Positions 24,276 to 32,655 are shown, counted from the stretch's first letter. The stretch: DNA of 64,000 nucleotides from Pimelobacter simplex (GCF_900114845.1 NZ_FOUK01000009.1:1-64000), one strand, 5' to 3'. A program made the numbers and translations. The notes: a model not told the origin generated them from the sequence alone.

Positions 24276-25319
24276 ATGGATGCTCGGGTACTGGCGGTCA
24301 TCGATGCCAACGACGGTCTCATCTCGCGACAGAAGCTGCTCGACCTCGGCGTCGGACCGGATGCGATCCGCTCGCTCCTGCGCACGCGGCGGGGCGAGAG
24401 CCGGCCCGCGCTGCACGTCGTACGACGGGGCTACTACACGACATCAGAGCGCTGGGATGGGCTGGACGAGTATGTCGGCCGGCCGCTTCTGTGCGCCCGT
24501 GCGGTGGGTCTGGCCGCCAGGCGCGGGTGGGTGCTCAGCCACGACTCCGCCTGCCACCTGCAGGGGATCCCGGTCCTGCGACCGCGGGAGTCGTTCGTGC
24601 ACATCACCCGCCCCGGCTGGACGAACGCATGGACCGAGTACGGCGTGAAGCACCACCTCGCCCGGTTCAACCAGGAGCAGGTGGTGGAGGTCGGAGGAGT
24701 TCGCGCCCTCGATCTCGCTCGTACCGCCGTCGACATGGGGCGGGAACACGGCTACCTGCGAGGCCTCGTCGCCTGCGACGCGGTGCTCCGGCGCGGCGTA
24801 CGGCGGGACGATCTCGAGCGGGCGTTGGCGATCATGAAGTACTGGCCGGGCGTGCGGGATGCCCGGCGGGCCGTGCGGTCGGCCGACCGCGGAGCCGAGA
24901 CGGTCCTCGAGACGCTCGCTCGGGAGCTGGTCATCGAGTCGGGCGTCGGGGAGCCGGAGACACAGTTCCCGGTGCGCACCGTGCGTGGCGTGGTCTGGTG
25001 CGATCTGCGCGTCGGGAACCTGGTCGTCGAGGCCGACGGTGAGATCAAGTACCGCTCGGTGGAAGACGGGCGAGTCGCGGACGACCCTCGGCGCGCGGTG
25101 TTCGACGAGAAGGTCCGCGAGCGCGACATCGCCGATCGCGGGCTGGTCGTCGTACGGGTCATCTACGCCGACCTGTGGGGACGGCATCGTCCCGAGGCCA
25201 TCGCGCGGATCCGGCGCGGGCATGTCGAGGCGGTACGACGGTTCGGCCGCGATCTTGACCCCGAACTGGCTGCGGAGGCGGCCGAGATTCGCGCGCGAGG
25301 CGATCGGCGTCCGGCGTAG
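24276..25319 (+). CDS. AbiEi-type antitoxin-like protein (winged helix plus nuclease-like C terminus)
   Basis: 347 residues. The N terminus has the AbiEi-type winged helix: VLAVIDANDGLISRQKLLDLGVGPDAIRSLL, then LHVVRRGYYT. The middle has SHDSACHLQGIPVLRP and VEVGGVRALDLARTAVDMGR, typical of AbiEi/DUF559-related proteins of actinobacteria. The C terminus reads RGVVWCDLRVGNLVVEADGEIKY, then DEKVRERDIADRGLVVVRV, the D-(x)n-E-x-K pattern of very-short-patch-repair-like nuclease folds (DUF559). It could be a stand-alone regulator or nuclease; no AbiEii toxin gene is next to it. I chose the ATG at 24276 because the palindrome ends there; an in-frame GTG lies at 24240. The gene is enclosed by inverted repeats. 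Confidence 0.7.
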   Translation: MDARVLAVIDANDGLISRQKLLDLGVGPDAIRSLLRTRRGESRPALHVVRRGYYTTSERWDGLDEYVGRPLLCARAVGLAARRGWVLSHDSACHLQGIPVLRPRESFVHITRPGWTNAWTEYGVKHHLARFNQEQVVEVGGVRALDLARTAVDMGREHGYLRGLVACDAVLRRGVRRDDLERALAIMKYWPGVRDARRAVRSADRGAETVLETLARELVIESGVGEPETQFPVRTVRGVVWCDLRVGNLVVEADGEIKYRSVEDGRVADDPRRAVFDEKVRERDIADRGLVVVRVIYADLWGRHRPEAIARIRRGHVEAVRRFGRDLDPELAAEAAEIRARGDRRPA

Positions 25320-25356
25320 CGGCGTACTGCCCGGGCGGTGTCGTTGCTACCACGGT

Positions 25357-25397
25357 GCTGTTGCACGCAATTCGGCGACGTAACACGTAGTTACATG
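25357..25397 (-). repeat. Right 41-bp inverted repeat around the AbiEi-like gene
   Basis: Reverse-complement partner of 24104-24144. Its outer end stops three bases before the stop codon of the glycosyltransferase gene (25401-25403). Confidence 0.85.
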
Positions 25398-25400
25398 GGC

Positions 25401-26516
25401 TCAGGCGCTGAGCACGCCGGCCCGGTCGCCCGCGTGGAGCTCGAGCATCCGGGCGACGGTGCGGTCCCAGCCGTAGCGCTCGGCCCGGCGCCGCGCCGCG
25501 GCCCGGCGCTCGGGCTCGGGCCGGGTAAGCAGCCGCAGCACCGCGTCGGCCAGCGCCTCCGGGGTGGGGGCACCCCAGGCGCCGGACGCGGCATCGACCA
25601 GCTCGCGGGCGCCGCCACGGTCGGCGGTGACGACGGGGGTGCCGCAGGCGAGCGCCTCCAGGACGGCGAGACCGAACGTCTCGCCGGGGCACACCGACAG
25701 CGAGATGTCGGCCGCGGCCAGCCGGTCGCGCAGCGCGGCCCGGCCGTCGACGTACCCGTGGAAGTGGACGGGCGCGGTGCCCGCGATCTCCTGCAGCTCG
25801 TCGAGGTGCGGGCCCTCGCCGTACACGTCGAGACGGAGGGGGATCCTGCGCCGGTGCAGCTCGACGGCGGTGGCGACCGCGAGGTGCGGGGACTTCTCGC
25901 GGGAGAGCCGGCCGGCGTGCACCAGCCGCAGCAGGCCGTCGTCCGCGGGCCGCGCGGGCGCCGGCCGGAAGGTCGCGAGGTCGACGCCGAGGGGGACCCG
26001 CTCGACGGGACACCCCGCCGCCTCGGCGACGGCGCGGAACTCGCCCTCGGCGTACGCCGAGGTGACCACCACGGTGTCGAAGCTGCGGACGAGCACCCGG
26101 TTGAGCAGGCCGATCGAGACCTTCGACGTCGTGTCGAGCCCGGTGCGCATCGCGAACATGTCGCCCATCCGCTCGTGGGAGAGCAGCACCGACCGGACGC
26201 CGTTGCGCCGCGCCCACCAGGCCACCGGCAGGAGGGTGAGCTTGTCGCTCCACTCCACGCTCGTGGGGCCGAAGCGCTCGAGCGCCTCGGTGACCCGCCA
26301 CGGCTCGACGATCAGGCGGTAGCCGCCGCCGACCCGGGGCGCGCGCACCTGGACGACGTCGCCGAGGTCCGTCGTCCGGATCGCGTCGACGGGACCGGGG
26401 ATGACGAGGAGACGCTCGGCACCCGCGGCGACGTAGCCGCGGCCGAGCTGCTCGATCGCAGTCCGCATGCCTCCCGACGTCGCCCCGACGAAGTTGGCCA
26501 GCTGGGCGATCCGCAC
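25401..26516 (-). CDS. GT4 family glycosyltransferase
   Basis: 371 residues with the GT-B two-domain layout. The N terminus is RIAQLANFVGATSGGMRTAIEQL. The C-terminal nucleotide-sugar domain has VHAGRLSREKSPHLAV and the EX7E motif region PGETFGLAVLEALACGTPVV. This matches GDP-mannose-dependent alpha-mannosyltransferases of the PimB/MgtA group, which build phosphatidylinositol mannosides or mannosyl glycolipids; the exact acceptor cannot be told. It is cytoplasmic with membrane association. I chose the GTG at 26516 (AAGGG seven bases upstream) over one at 26522. It converges on the mannosyltransferase gene across the inverted-repeat cassette, so before insertion the two mannose-related genes were neighbours. 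Confidence 0.8.
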   Translation of the reverse strand: MRIAQLANFVGATSGGMRTAIEQLGRGYVAAGAERLLVIPGPVDAIRTTDLGDVVQVRAPRVGGGYRLIVEPWRVTEALERFGPTSVEWSDKLTLLPVAWWARRNGVRSVLLSHERMGDMFAMRTGLDTTSKVSIGLLNRVLVRSFDTVVVTSAYAEGEFRAVAEAAGCPVERVPLGVDLATFRPAPARPADDGLLRLVHAGRLSREKSPHLAVATAVELHRRRIPLRLDVYGEGPHLDELQEIAGTAPVHFHGYVDGRAALRDRLAAADISLSVCPGETFGLAVLEALACGTPVVTADRGGARELVDAASGAWGAPTPEALADAVLRLLTRPEPERRAAARRRAERYGWDRTVARMLELHAGDRAGVLSA

Positions 26517-26586
26517 GGGCACACCCTTGCGGCAGCGGATGAACCCTCGCCCACCGCACGGTTGACGGGCGCGGAAGGATGAGGGC

Positions 26587-27588
26587 ATGAGCAACCCGGA
26601 CGCCCGGCCCGACGAAGTCGTCTGCGAGAGCCGGCAGGCCGCCGGCGTGGAGCTGATGGAGCCGCGGGACGTCCCGCTCGGCGGTCCCCGCGCGATGCAG
26701 GTGCGCCGCACGCTTCCGCAGCGCCAGCGCTCCCTCATCGGCGCGTGGTGCTTCCTCGACCACTACGGCCCGGACCTGGTCAGCGACAGCGGCGGCATGT
26801 CCGTCGCGCCGCACCCCCACACCGGGCTGCAGACGGTGAGCTGGCTGTTCACCGGCGAGATCGAGCACCGCGACAGCGCGGGCAACGTCGCGATGGTGCG
26901 TCCCGGCGAGGTCAACCTCATGACCGCGGGACAGGGGATCAGCCACTCCGAGGTGTCCACGCCCGGGACCACCGTGCTCCACGGCGCGCAGCTCTGGGTG
27001 GCGCTGCCGGCGACCGACCGCGACACCGCGCCCGGCTTCGAGCACTACGCCCCCGACGAGGTCGGCGGCGACGGCTGGCGGGCGCGGGTCTTCCTCGGCT
27101 CGCTGCTCGGCGACAGCTCGCCGGTCCGCACGTTCACGCCGCTGCTCGGCGCCGAGCTCGTGCTCGACCCGGGGACGACGCTGCGGGTGCCGGTCGACGC
27201 GTCGTACGAGCACGGGGTGCTGGTCGACCTCGGCGGCGTCAGCGTCGCCGGCGTCGACGTGGCGGCCGCGGAGCTCGCCTACGTCCCGACCGGGGCCGAC
27301 GAGATCGTGCTCGTCGCCGGGGCCGAGGGGGCGCGCCTCCTCGTGCTCGGCGGACCGCCGTTCGGCGAGGCGATCGTGATGTGGTGGAACTTCGTGGGCC
27401 GCACGCACGACGAGGTCGTCGCCTACCGCGAGGCCTGGCAGACCCAGATCACCGATCCTGCGAGCGGCGAGGTGCTGCCGGACGGCCGGCAGGTGGCGCC
27501 GGGGCGCTTCGGCGTCGTCCCGGACCAGCCGCTGCCGCCGATCCCCGCTCCCGGGCTGCCCAACGCGCGGCTCCGCGAACGCCGGTGA
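26587..27588 (+). CDS. Pirin family protein
   Basis: 333 residues with two cupin domains. The N-terminal metal site is visible in APHPHTGLQTVSWLF, GEIEHRDSAG and TAGQGISHSE, giving three His and one Glu ligands. Pirins are iron-binding cupins; bacterial members act as quercetin dioxygenases or modulate central metabolism. The ATG at 26587 follows AAGGAT and gagggc, which could serve as a -10 element of a leaderless transcript or as a ribosome site. The stop overlaps the LrgA-like gene (GTGA), making a three-gene coupled operon. Confidence 0.9.
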   Translation: MSNPDARPDEVVCESRQAAGVELMEPRDVPLGGPRAMQVRRTLPQRQRSLIGAWCFLDHYGPDLVSDSGGMSVAPHPHTGLQTVSWLFTGEIEHRDSAGNVAMVRPGEVNLMTAGQGISHSEVSTPGTTVLHGAQLWVALPATDRDTAPGFEHYAPDEVGGDGWRARVFLGSLLGDSSPVRTFTPLLGAELVLDPGTTLRVPVDASYEHGVLVDLGGVSVAGVDVAAAELAYVPTGADEIVLVAGAEGARLLVLGGPPFGEAIVMWWNFVGRTHDEVVAYREAWQTQITDPASGEVLPDGRQVAPGRFGVVPDQPLPPIPAPGLPNARLRERR

Positions 27589-27974
27589 TCGCCGGTCTCA
27601 CCTGGCTGCTCGCCTTCCAGGTGCTGGGGGAGGTGATCGTCCGGCTCCTCGACATCACCGTGCCGGGGCCGGTCGTCGGGATGCTGCTGCTGTTCGTCTT
27701 CCTGCGCGTGCGCCGGTACGGCGACGACGGCTCCATCGTCCGCGCGGGCTCGGCGCTGCTGCGGCACCTGCAGCTCTTCTTCGTCCCGGCGGGCGTCGGG
27801 ATCGTCGTCTACCTCGGGATGCTGCGCGACCACGCACTGCCGATCGCCGCGTCCCTGCTGGGCTCCTGGCTGATCGGGCTCGCCGTCGTCGGGTGGACGG
27901 CGGTCGGGCTCGAGCGACTGCTGGGCAAGCCGCACGACGACCTGCCCGGTCCGGCGGGGGAGGAGGCGCCGTGA
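27585..27974 (+). CDS. CidA/LrgA family holin-like protein
   Basis: 129 residues, four hydrophobic segments. The family core is VLGEVIVRLLDITVPGPVVGMLLLFVFLR, then LLRHLQLFFVPAGVGIV. CidA/LrgA proteins are small membrane proteins that influence murein hydrolase export, autolysis and carbon-overflow metabolism, together with an LrgB partner. The GTG at 27585 overlaps the pirin stop, and its own stop overlaps the LrgB start; both overlaps are GTGA. Confidence 0.85.
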   Translation: MIAGLTWLLAFQVLGEVIVRLLDITVPGPVVGMLLLFVFLRVRRYGDDGSIVRAGSALLRHLQLFFVPAGVGIVVYLGMLRDHALPIAASLLGSWLIGLAVVGWTAVGLERLLGKPHDDLPGPAGEEAP

Positions 27975-28681
27975 GGGGCGACGAGCTGCTCGACCTCGCC
28001 CGCTCGCCGCTGGTGCTGCTGCTGATCACGCTCGGCGGCTACCAGGCAGGGCGCTGGCTGCAGCGTCGTACCGGCGGGCACGCGCTGGCCCAGCCCGTGC
28101 TGCCGGCGATCGCGGCCGCGGGCATCGCGATCACGGTCCTCGACGTCGACTACGCCGACTACCGCAGCGCGACCGAGCTGATCGCGTTCTGGCTCGGCCC
28201 GGCGACCGTCGCGCTCGCGATCCCCCTGCACCGGCAGGCCGATCGCCTCAAGGGGTTCGTCGTCCCGCTGCTGGTGGCGATCGTCGCCGGGGCGGTCACC
28301 TCGATCGTCACGGCGGTCCTCATCGCCCGCGCGCTCGGCGCCGACGAGCAGCTCGAGAAGACGCTCTCGGCCAAGGCCGCGACGACACCCGTCGCGATCG
28401 CGCTCACCCAGTCACTGGGAGGGATCCCGCCCCTGGCCGCCGTCTTCGCGATCTCGATCGGCATCGTCAGCGCCATCACCGCGCCGGCCGTGCTCAACCT
28501 CCTGCGCATCCGCGACCGGCGCGCCCGCGGCCTGGCCGTCGGCGCCGTCTCGCACGGCATCGGCGCCTCCCGGATGCTGCGCGAGGACGAGACCGAGGGC
28601 GCCTTCGCGGGGCTCGCGATGGGCCTGTCCGCGCTCGCGATCAGCCTGCTGGTGCCGGTCCTCGCGCTCGTCCTCTTCTGA
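27971..28681 (+). CDS. LrgB family membrane protein
   Basis: 236 residues with about seven membrane segments. The family motifs are FWLGPATVALAIPLHRQ, then LSAKAATTPVAIALTQSLGGIPPLAAVFAI, and RGLAVGAVSHGIGASRM. LrgB proteins pair with LrgA-type holin-like proteins; plant and bacterial relatives transport glycolate, glycerate or pyruvate. The start is GTG 27971, coupled to the LrgA-like gene. It ends the pirin operon. Confidence 0.9.
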   Translation: MRGDELLDLARSPLVLLLITLGGYQAGRWLQRRTGGHALAQPVLPAIAAAGIAITVLDVDYADYRSATELIAFWLGPATVALAIPLHRQADRLKGFVVPLLVAIVAGAVTSIVTAVLIARALGADEQLEKTLSAKAATTPVAIALTQSLGGIPPLAAVFAISIGIVSAITAPAVLNLLRIRDRRARGLAVGAVSHGIGASRMLREDETEGAFAGLAMGLSALAISLLVPVLALVLF

Positions 28682-28739
28682 CCCGGACGCCGTCGCGAGT
28701 TACGACCCTGGTCGGACGAACCGGGCCCTCCCGACCCGC

Positions 28740-28745
28740 TAGCGT
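28740..28745 (+). promoter_or_regulatory. -10 element of a probable leaderless promoter
   Basis: TAGCGT followed by seven bases and the ATG of the amidase gene at 28753. Confidence 0.4.
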
Positions 28746-28752
28746 GACCGCC

Positions 28753-30150
28753 ATGCGCGTGCACGCCTTCACCGACGATGCCCTCGGCGACCTCGACGCG
28801 GTCGGCCTGGCCGAACACCTCGCCGCCGGAAAGCTCTCCGCCGAGGAGGCCGTCGACGCCGCGATCGCCCGGGTCGAGGCGGTGAACGGCGAGCTCAACG
28901 CCCTGGCCCATGCGGCCTTCGACGAGGCGCGCGCGGCGGCTCGTCGTCCGCGTCCGGGCTTCCTGTCCGGCGTGCCGACGCTGGTCAAGGACAACGTCGA
29001 CGTCGACGGCATGCCCACGCGCTCGGGCACCGACGCCTGGGAGCCGCGGCCGGCGAAGAAGAACGGCGACTTCGCCGACATGTACCTCGGCACCGGCCTG
29101 GTCGCGCTCGGCAAGAGCCAGCTCTCGGAGTACGGCTTCAGCGCCTCGGCCGAGCACCCGCGGCTGGGCGCCGTCCGGTCGCCGTGGGACACCGAGCGGA
29201 CTGCGGGCGCCTCGAGCTCGGGCTCGGCTGCGCTCGTCGCCGCGGGCGCCGTACCGATCGCCCACGCGAACGACGGCGGCGGCTCGATCCGGATCCCTGC
29301 CGCGGTCAACGGCCTGGTCGGCCTCAAGCCGACCCGCAACCGGCTCGCCCAGGACAAGCTCTTCCGGGACATGCCGATCCGGATCGTCTCCGACGGCGTC
29401 GTCACCCGCTCCGTGCGCGACACCGCCGCCTTCTACCGCGAGGCCGAGCGGCTCCACCGCAACCTTGCGCTGCCGCCCATCGGCGACCTCACGCGCCCCA
29501 TCAAGCGCCGGCTCCGGGTCGCCCTCAACACCAGCGGCGTCGGCCGTGGTGCGGACGCCGAGACCAAGGCCCTCACCGAGCAGACCGCCGCCCTCCTCGA
29601 GAGCCTCGGGCACACCGTCATCGAGTCCGAGGTCCCCGTCGGCCCCTCCTTCGCCGACGACTTCCTGCTCTACTGGTCGCTCCTCTCCCAGGTGATGCTC
29701 ACCACGGGTCGGCCCTTCCACGGCCGCACGTGGGACCGCGCCAAGCACGACAACCTCACCCTCGGCCTCGCCCGGCACGCGCGCCGCAACCTGCACAAGG
29801 TCCCCGCCGCGATCACCCGGCTCAAGCGCGCCGCCGCCCAGGCCGAGCTCTACTACGAGCGGTACGACGTCGCCCTCACCCCGACCCTCGCCACCGCCAC
29901 CCCCAAGATCGGCCACCTCGACCCCACCCAGGACTACGAGACGATCATCGACCGCCTCCTCGACTGGGTCGCTTTCACCCCCTGGCAGAACATCACCGGC
30001 GCCCCCGCCCTCTCGCTGCCGCTCGCGGTCACCGCGAGCGGCCTGCCGCAGGGGATGATGTTCGGCGCCGCCCCCGGCCAGGAGGCGCTGCTCATCGAGC
30101 TGGGCTACGAGCTGGAGCAGGCCCGCGGGTTCCCCCGCATCCAGGACTGA
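28753..30150 (+). CDS. Amidase signature family enzyme
   Basis: 465 residues. The Ser-cisSer-Lys triad is in place: the lysine in TLVKDNVDVDGMPT, and serines in AGASSSGSAALVAAGAVPIA and DGGGSIRIPAAVNG. These enzymes hydrolyse amides (aryl-acyl amides, 6-aminohexanoate oligomers, glutamine in GatA). The absence of gatB and gatC neighbours and the insert at FYREAERLHRNLAL argue against GatA. No signal peptide. I took the ATG at 28753, which sits seven bases after TAGCGT; a GTG at 28744 is an alternative that overlaps the -10 element. Substrate unknown. Confidence 0.85.
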   Translation: MRVHAFTDDALGDLDAVGLAEHLAAGKLSAEEAVDAAIARVEAVNGELNALAHAAFDEARAAARRPRPGFLSGVPTLVKDNVDVDGMPTRSGTDAWEPRPAKKNGDFADMYLGTGLVALGKSQLSEYGFSASAEHPRLGAVRSPWDTERTAGASSSGSAALVAAGAVPIAHANDGGGSIRIPAAVNGLVGLKPTRNRLAQDKLFRDMPIRIVSDGVVTRSVRDTAAFYREAERLHRNLALPPIGDLTRPIKRRLRVALNTSGVGRGADAETKALTEQTAALLESLGHTVIESEVPVGPSFADDFLLYWSLLSQVMLTTGRPFHGRTWDRAKHDNLTLGLARHARRNLHKVPAAITRLKRAAAQAELYYERYDVALTPTLATATPKIGHLDPTQDYETIIDRLLDWVAFTPWQNITGAPALSLPLAVTASGLPQGMMFGAAPGQEALLIELGYELEQARGFPRIQD

Positions 30151-30251
30151 CCTTCCGGCCCCGCTTCGGGGGAGGGGGAGGACCTGCGAACCGGGTGGAG
30201 GGGCCGCCGATTTCGTACGGCCCCGGCACGCGTGTATCGTTCAGCGGCGTT

Positions 30252-30324
30252 GCCCCTTTAGCTCAGTCGGCAGAGCGTCTCCATGGTAAGGAGAAGGTCT
30301 ACGGTTCGATTCCGTAAAGGGGCT
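30252..30324 (+). tRNA. tRNA-Thr (GGT)
   Basis: 73 bases with a complete cloverleaf. Acceptor GCCCCTT pairs with AAGGGGC; D arm GCTCAGTCGGCAGAGC; anticodon stem TCTCC/GGAGA around loop ATGGTAA (anticodon GGT); T loop TTCGATT. No CCA is encoded. It stands before tRNA-Met and rpmG, a conserved actinobacterial order. Confidence 0.95.
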
Positions 30325-30395
30325 CTGAGATGGGGCGCCGCCGCACGACCCGCCCGGGACCCGGGCGGCCAGCGCGGAGGGCGCCCTCCTCACGT

Positions 30396-30469
30396 GGCGG
30401 GATAGCTCAGACGGTTAGAGCGCACGACTCATAATCGTGAGGTCACGGGTTCGATCCCCGTTCCCGCTA
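30396..30469 (+). tRNA. tRNA-Met (CAT)
   Basis: 74 bases. Acceptor GGCGGGA pairs with TCCCGCT (one G-T pair at the end). D arm GCTCAGACGGTTAGAGC. Anticodon stem CACGA/TCGTG around CTCATAA, anticodon CAT; T loop TTCGATC. The G-started acceptor and the place before rpmG fit elongator Met. An Ile tRNA with modified C34 cannot be fully excluded from sequence. Confidence 0.92.
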
Positions 30470-30507
30470 CCGAGTACTGCACCACCACCATCGACGAAGG
30501 ACTTCCT

Positions 30508-30678
30508 GTGGCCAGCAAGAGCAGCGACGTTCGCCCCAAGATCACGCTCGCGTGCGTGGACTGCAAGGAGCGCAACTACATCACCAAGAAGAACCGCCGG
30601 AACGACCCCGACCGCATCGAGCTGTCGAAGTTCTGCCCGCGCTGCCGCAAGCACACCGCGCACCGCGAGACCCGCTGA
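30508..30678 (+). CDS. rpmG: 50S ribosomal protein L33
   Basis: 56 residues from a GTG: VASKSSDVRPKITLACVDCK, then ERNYITKKNRRNDPDRIELS, then KFCPRCRKHTAHRETR. Cysteines 16, 19, 43 and 46 form two CxxC pairs, the zinc-ribbon (C+) version of L33 that loads zinc under replete conditions. L33 is a small protein of the large subunit near the E site. It directly follows tRNA-Met and is followed by a terminator, as in other actinobacteria. Confidence 0.95.
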   Translation: MASKSSDVRPKITLACVDCKERNYITKKNRRNDPDRIELSKFCPRCRKHTAHRETR

Positions 30679-30701
30679 ACCCAGCGCTCGACGAGCGCTC
30701 C

Positions 30702-30736
30702 GACGGCCCGCTTCCCCCCAGGGGAGGCGGGCCGTC
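30702..30736 (+). terminator. Terminator after rpmG
   Basis: GACGGCCCGCTTCCCC pairs with GGGGAGGCGGGCCGTC with one G-T pair. A short T-containing tail follows. It separates rpmG from the MaoC/murB operon. Confidence 0.8.
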
Positions 30737-30754
30737 GTCGTTCTCACGGGTCGA

Positions 30755-30760
30755 TAGGGT
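30755..30760 (+). promoter_or_regulatory. -10 element of a probable leaderless promoter
   Basis: TAGGGT, then six bases, then the ATG of the first MaoC-like gene at 30767. It directly follows the rpmG terminator. Confidence 0.5.
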
Positions 30761-30766
30761 GGGCGC

Positions 30767-31165
30767 ATGCCGATCGACGCCTCCCTGGTCGGACGCGCCT
30801 TCCCCGCGACGCAGCCGCTGGCCGTGACCGAGGAGGCCGTCTCGGCCTTCGCGACGGCCGTCGGTGGCAGCGCCGGTGGAGCCGTCCCGCCGACCTTCCC
30901 CATCGTGGTGACCTTCGCCGCGCTCCAGGACTTCCTCGCCGCCGAGCAGGTCGAGCTGTCCCGGATCGTGCACGGCGACCAGCGCTTCCGGTACGAGCGG
31001 CCGGTCGTCGTCGGCGACGCGCTGACGGCGACCCTGACCGTGACCGGCGTCCGGTCCATCGGGGGCAACGACATCGTCAGCACGGCGAGCGAGATCACCG
31101 ACGCCGCCGGCGCGCTCGTCTGCACGGCGACCGCGACCCTCGTCCACCGTGGAGGTGCCGCATGA
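30767..31165 (+). CDS. MaoC-like dehydratase subunit (HadA-like)
   Basis: 132 residues of the N-terminal, non-catalytic MaoC half: MPIDASLVGRAFPATQPLAV, then PPTFPIVVTFAALQDFL, then RIVHGDQRFRYERPVVVGDAL. It lacks the Asp-His hydratase motif and should form a heterodimer with the next gene's product, as HadA does with HadB in mycobacterial fatty acid elongation. The position between rpmG and murB matches the had locus of actinobacteria. Whether it acts in a FAS-II-like cycle in this probably mycolate-free organism is unknown. Its stop overlaps the next ATG (ATGA). Confidence 0.85.
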   Translation: MPIDASLVGRAFPATQPLAVTEEAVSAFATAVGGSAGGAVPPTFPIVVTFAALQDFLAAEQVELSRIVHGDQRFRYERPVVVGDALTATLTVTGVRSIGGNDIVSTASEITDAAGALVCTATATLVHRGGAA

Positions 31166-31563
31166 GCGACCTGACGCCGGGTGCCGCGCTCGAGCCGCGC
31201 ACCTACGAGATCACCCGGGCCGACCTCGTCGCCTACGCCCACGCCAGCGGCGACCACAACCCGATCCACCAGGACGAGTCGATCGCGCTCGCGGTCGGCC
31301 TGCCGGGCGTGATCGCGCACGGGATGTACACGCTGGCCCTCGTCGGCCGCGCGATCAGCGAGTGGACCGGGGACGCCGAGGTGCTCGAGCTGGGCGCGAA
31401 GTTCGTCGCGCCGGTCGTCGTCCCGGCCGAGGGGGCGGCGCGGGTGACCGTCGCCGGCACCGTCGGCGAGCGCAACGACGCCGGGCTGCTCACGCTGGCC
31501 CTCGAGATCACGAGCGACGGCACCAAGGTGCTCGGCGCCCCCAAGGTCACGGTCCGTGCCTGA
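31162..31563 (+). CDS. MaoC-like dehydratase catalytic subunit (HadB-like)
   Basis: 133 residues with the hot-dog hydratase motif AYAHASGDHNPIHQDESIA, in which D31 and H36 are the catalytic pair, then GVIAHGMYTLALVGRAI. It should hydrate or dehydrate (R)-3-hydroxyacyl thioesters as the catalytic partner of the HadA-like subunit. Its start overlaps that gene by four bases, and its end overlaps murB by eight, so all three are translated as one unit. Confidence 0.9.
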   Translation: MSDLTPGAALEPRTYEITRADLVAYAHASGDHNPIHQDESIALAVGLPGVIAHGMYTLALVGRAISEWTGDAEVLELGAKFVAPVVVPAEGAARVTVAGTVGERNDAGLLTLALEITSDGTKVLGAPKVTVRA

Positions 31564-32587
31564 TCCCGCCCTGGCGGACCTCACCACGCTCCGCCTGGGA
31601 GGCCCCGGGCGGAGCTATGTCGCGGTGCCGGACGCCGACGCCCTGGTCGCCGCGGTGACCGAGGCCGACGCGGCCGGCGAGCCGGTCCTCCTGGTCGGCG
31701 GCGGCAGCAACCTCGTCGTCGCCGACGCGGGCTTCGCCGGCACGATCGTGCACATCACGTCCCGCGGCCGCGCCGTCGTCCCCGCGGACGACGACGCCGT
31801 CGAGGTCACCGTCGCCGCGGGCGAGCCCTGGGACGCCTTCGTCGCCCACGCCGTCGCCGAGGGCTGGACGGGCGTCGAGGCGCTCTCCGGCATCCCGGGC
31901 ACCGTCGGTGCCACCCCGGTCCAGAACGTCGGCGCCTACGGCCAGGAGGTCGCCCAGACGATCTCCGCGGTCCGGGTCTGGGACCGGATGCTGCGCGGCG
32001 AGCGGACCTTCACCGCCGCCGAGTGCCGCTTCGGCTACCGCCACTCCCGGTTCAAGGCCGACCCGGCGCGCCACCTGGTCCTCGACGTCACCTTCCGGCT
32101 GCCGCGCGGCGAGCTGTCCGCGCCCGTCGGGTACGCCGAGCTCGCCCGCACCCTCGGCGTCGCCGTGGGGGAGCGCGCCCCCCTCGCCGACGTCCGGACG
32201 GCGGTCCTCGGGCTGCGCCGCGGCAAGGGCATGGTCCTCGACGCCGCCGACCACGACACGTGGAGCGCCGGCTCCTTCTTCACCAACCCCATCGTCGACC
32301 CGGACGTCGTGCCCGCCGGCGCGCCGTCGTACCCGCAGGGGGACGGCGTCGTGAAGACCAGCGCGGCCTGGCTCATCGAGCACGCCGGCTTCGGCAAGGG
32401 TTTCGGCCTCGACCGACCCGGCGCCCGGGTCTCGCTGTCGACCAAGCACACGCTGGCGCTGACCAACCGCGGCGGCGCGACCTCCGACGAGCTGCTGGCG
32501 CTCGCCCGCGAGGTGCGGGACGGGGTGGCCGCGCGCTACGGGATCACGCTGGTCAACGAGCCTGTGCTGATCGGCTGCGCGCTCTGA
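31556..32587 (+). CDS. murB: UDP-N-acetylmuramate dehydrogenase
   Basis: 343 residues. The FAD-binding domain opens with LTTLRLGGPGRSYVAV and LLVGGGSNLVVAD; GWTGVEALSGIPGTVGATPVQNVGAYGQE is the diagnostic MurB core. GSFFTNPIV carries the catalytic serine and the C-terminal VNEPVLIG the glutamate. MurB reduces UDP-GlcNAc-enolpyruvate to UDP-MurNAc with NADPH, the second committed step of peptidoglycan synthesis, in the cytoplasm. The start is a GTG overlapping the HadB-like gene. Confidence 0.95.
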   Translation: MPDPALADLTTLRLGGPGRSYVAVPDADALVAAVTEADAAGEPVLLVGGGSNLVVADAGFAGTIVHITSRGRAVVPADDDAVEVTVAAGEPWDAFVAHAVAEGWTGVEALSGIPGTVGATPVQNVGAYGQEVAQTISAVRVWDRMLRGERTFTAAECRFGYRHSRFKADPARHLVLDVTFRLPRGELSAPVGYAELARTLGVAVGERAPLADVRTAVLGLRRGKGMVLDAADHDTWSAGSFFTNPIVDPDVVPAGAPSYPQGDGVVKTSAAWLIEHAGFGKGFGLDRPGARVSLSTKHTLALTNRGGATSDELLALAREVRDGVAARYGITLVNEPVLIGCAL

Positions 32588-32655
32588 GGGTGCGGGGCTA
32601 GCGTCAGGCTCGCCCTCCGAGCCTCCACCCCCCCCACCTCAGCAGGAGCTCCTCC

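Larger units (their letters stand above)
24104..25397. mobile_element. Inverted-repeat-bounded cassette carrying an AbiEi-like gene
   Basis: A 1,294-bp unit delimited by the 41-bp inverted repeats and containing only one gene, inserted exactly between the mannosyltransferase and glycosyltransferase genes. No transposase is present and no target duplication is evident, so it would be a passenger or non-autonomous unit, or a gene carrying its own paired termination and protection signals. Confidence 0.45.

Noticed and set aside
25159..27408. 749-codon minus frame across the glycosyltransferase and pirin genes
   Set aside because: Shadow frame; pirin and glycosyltransferase motifs read in other frames.
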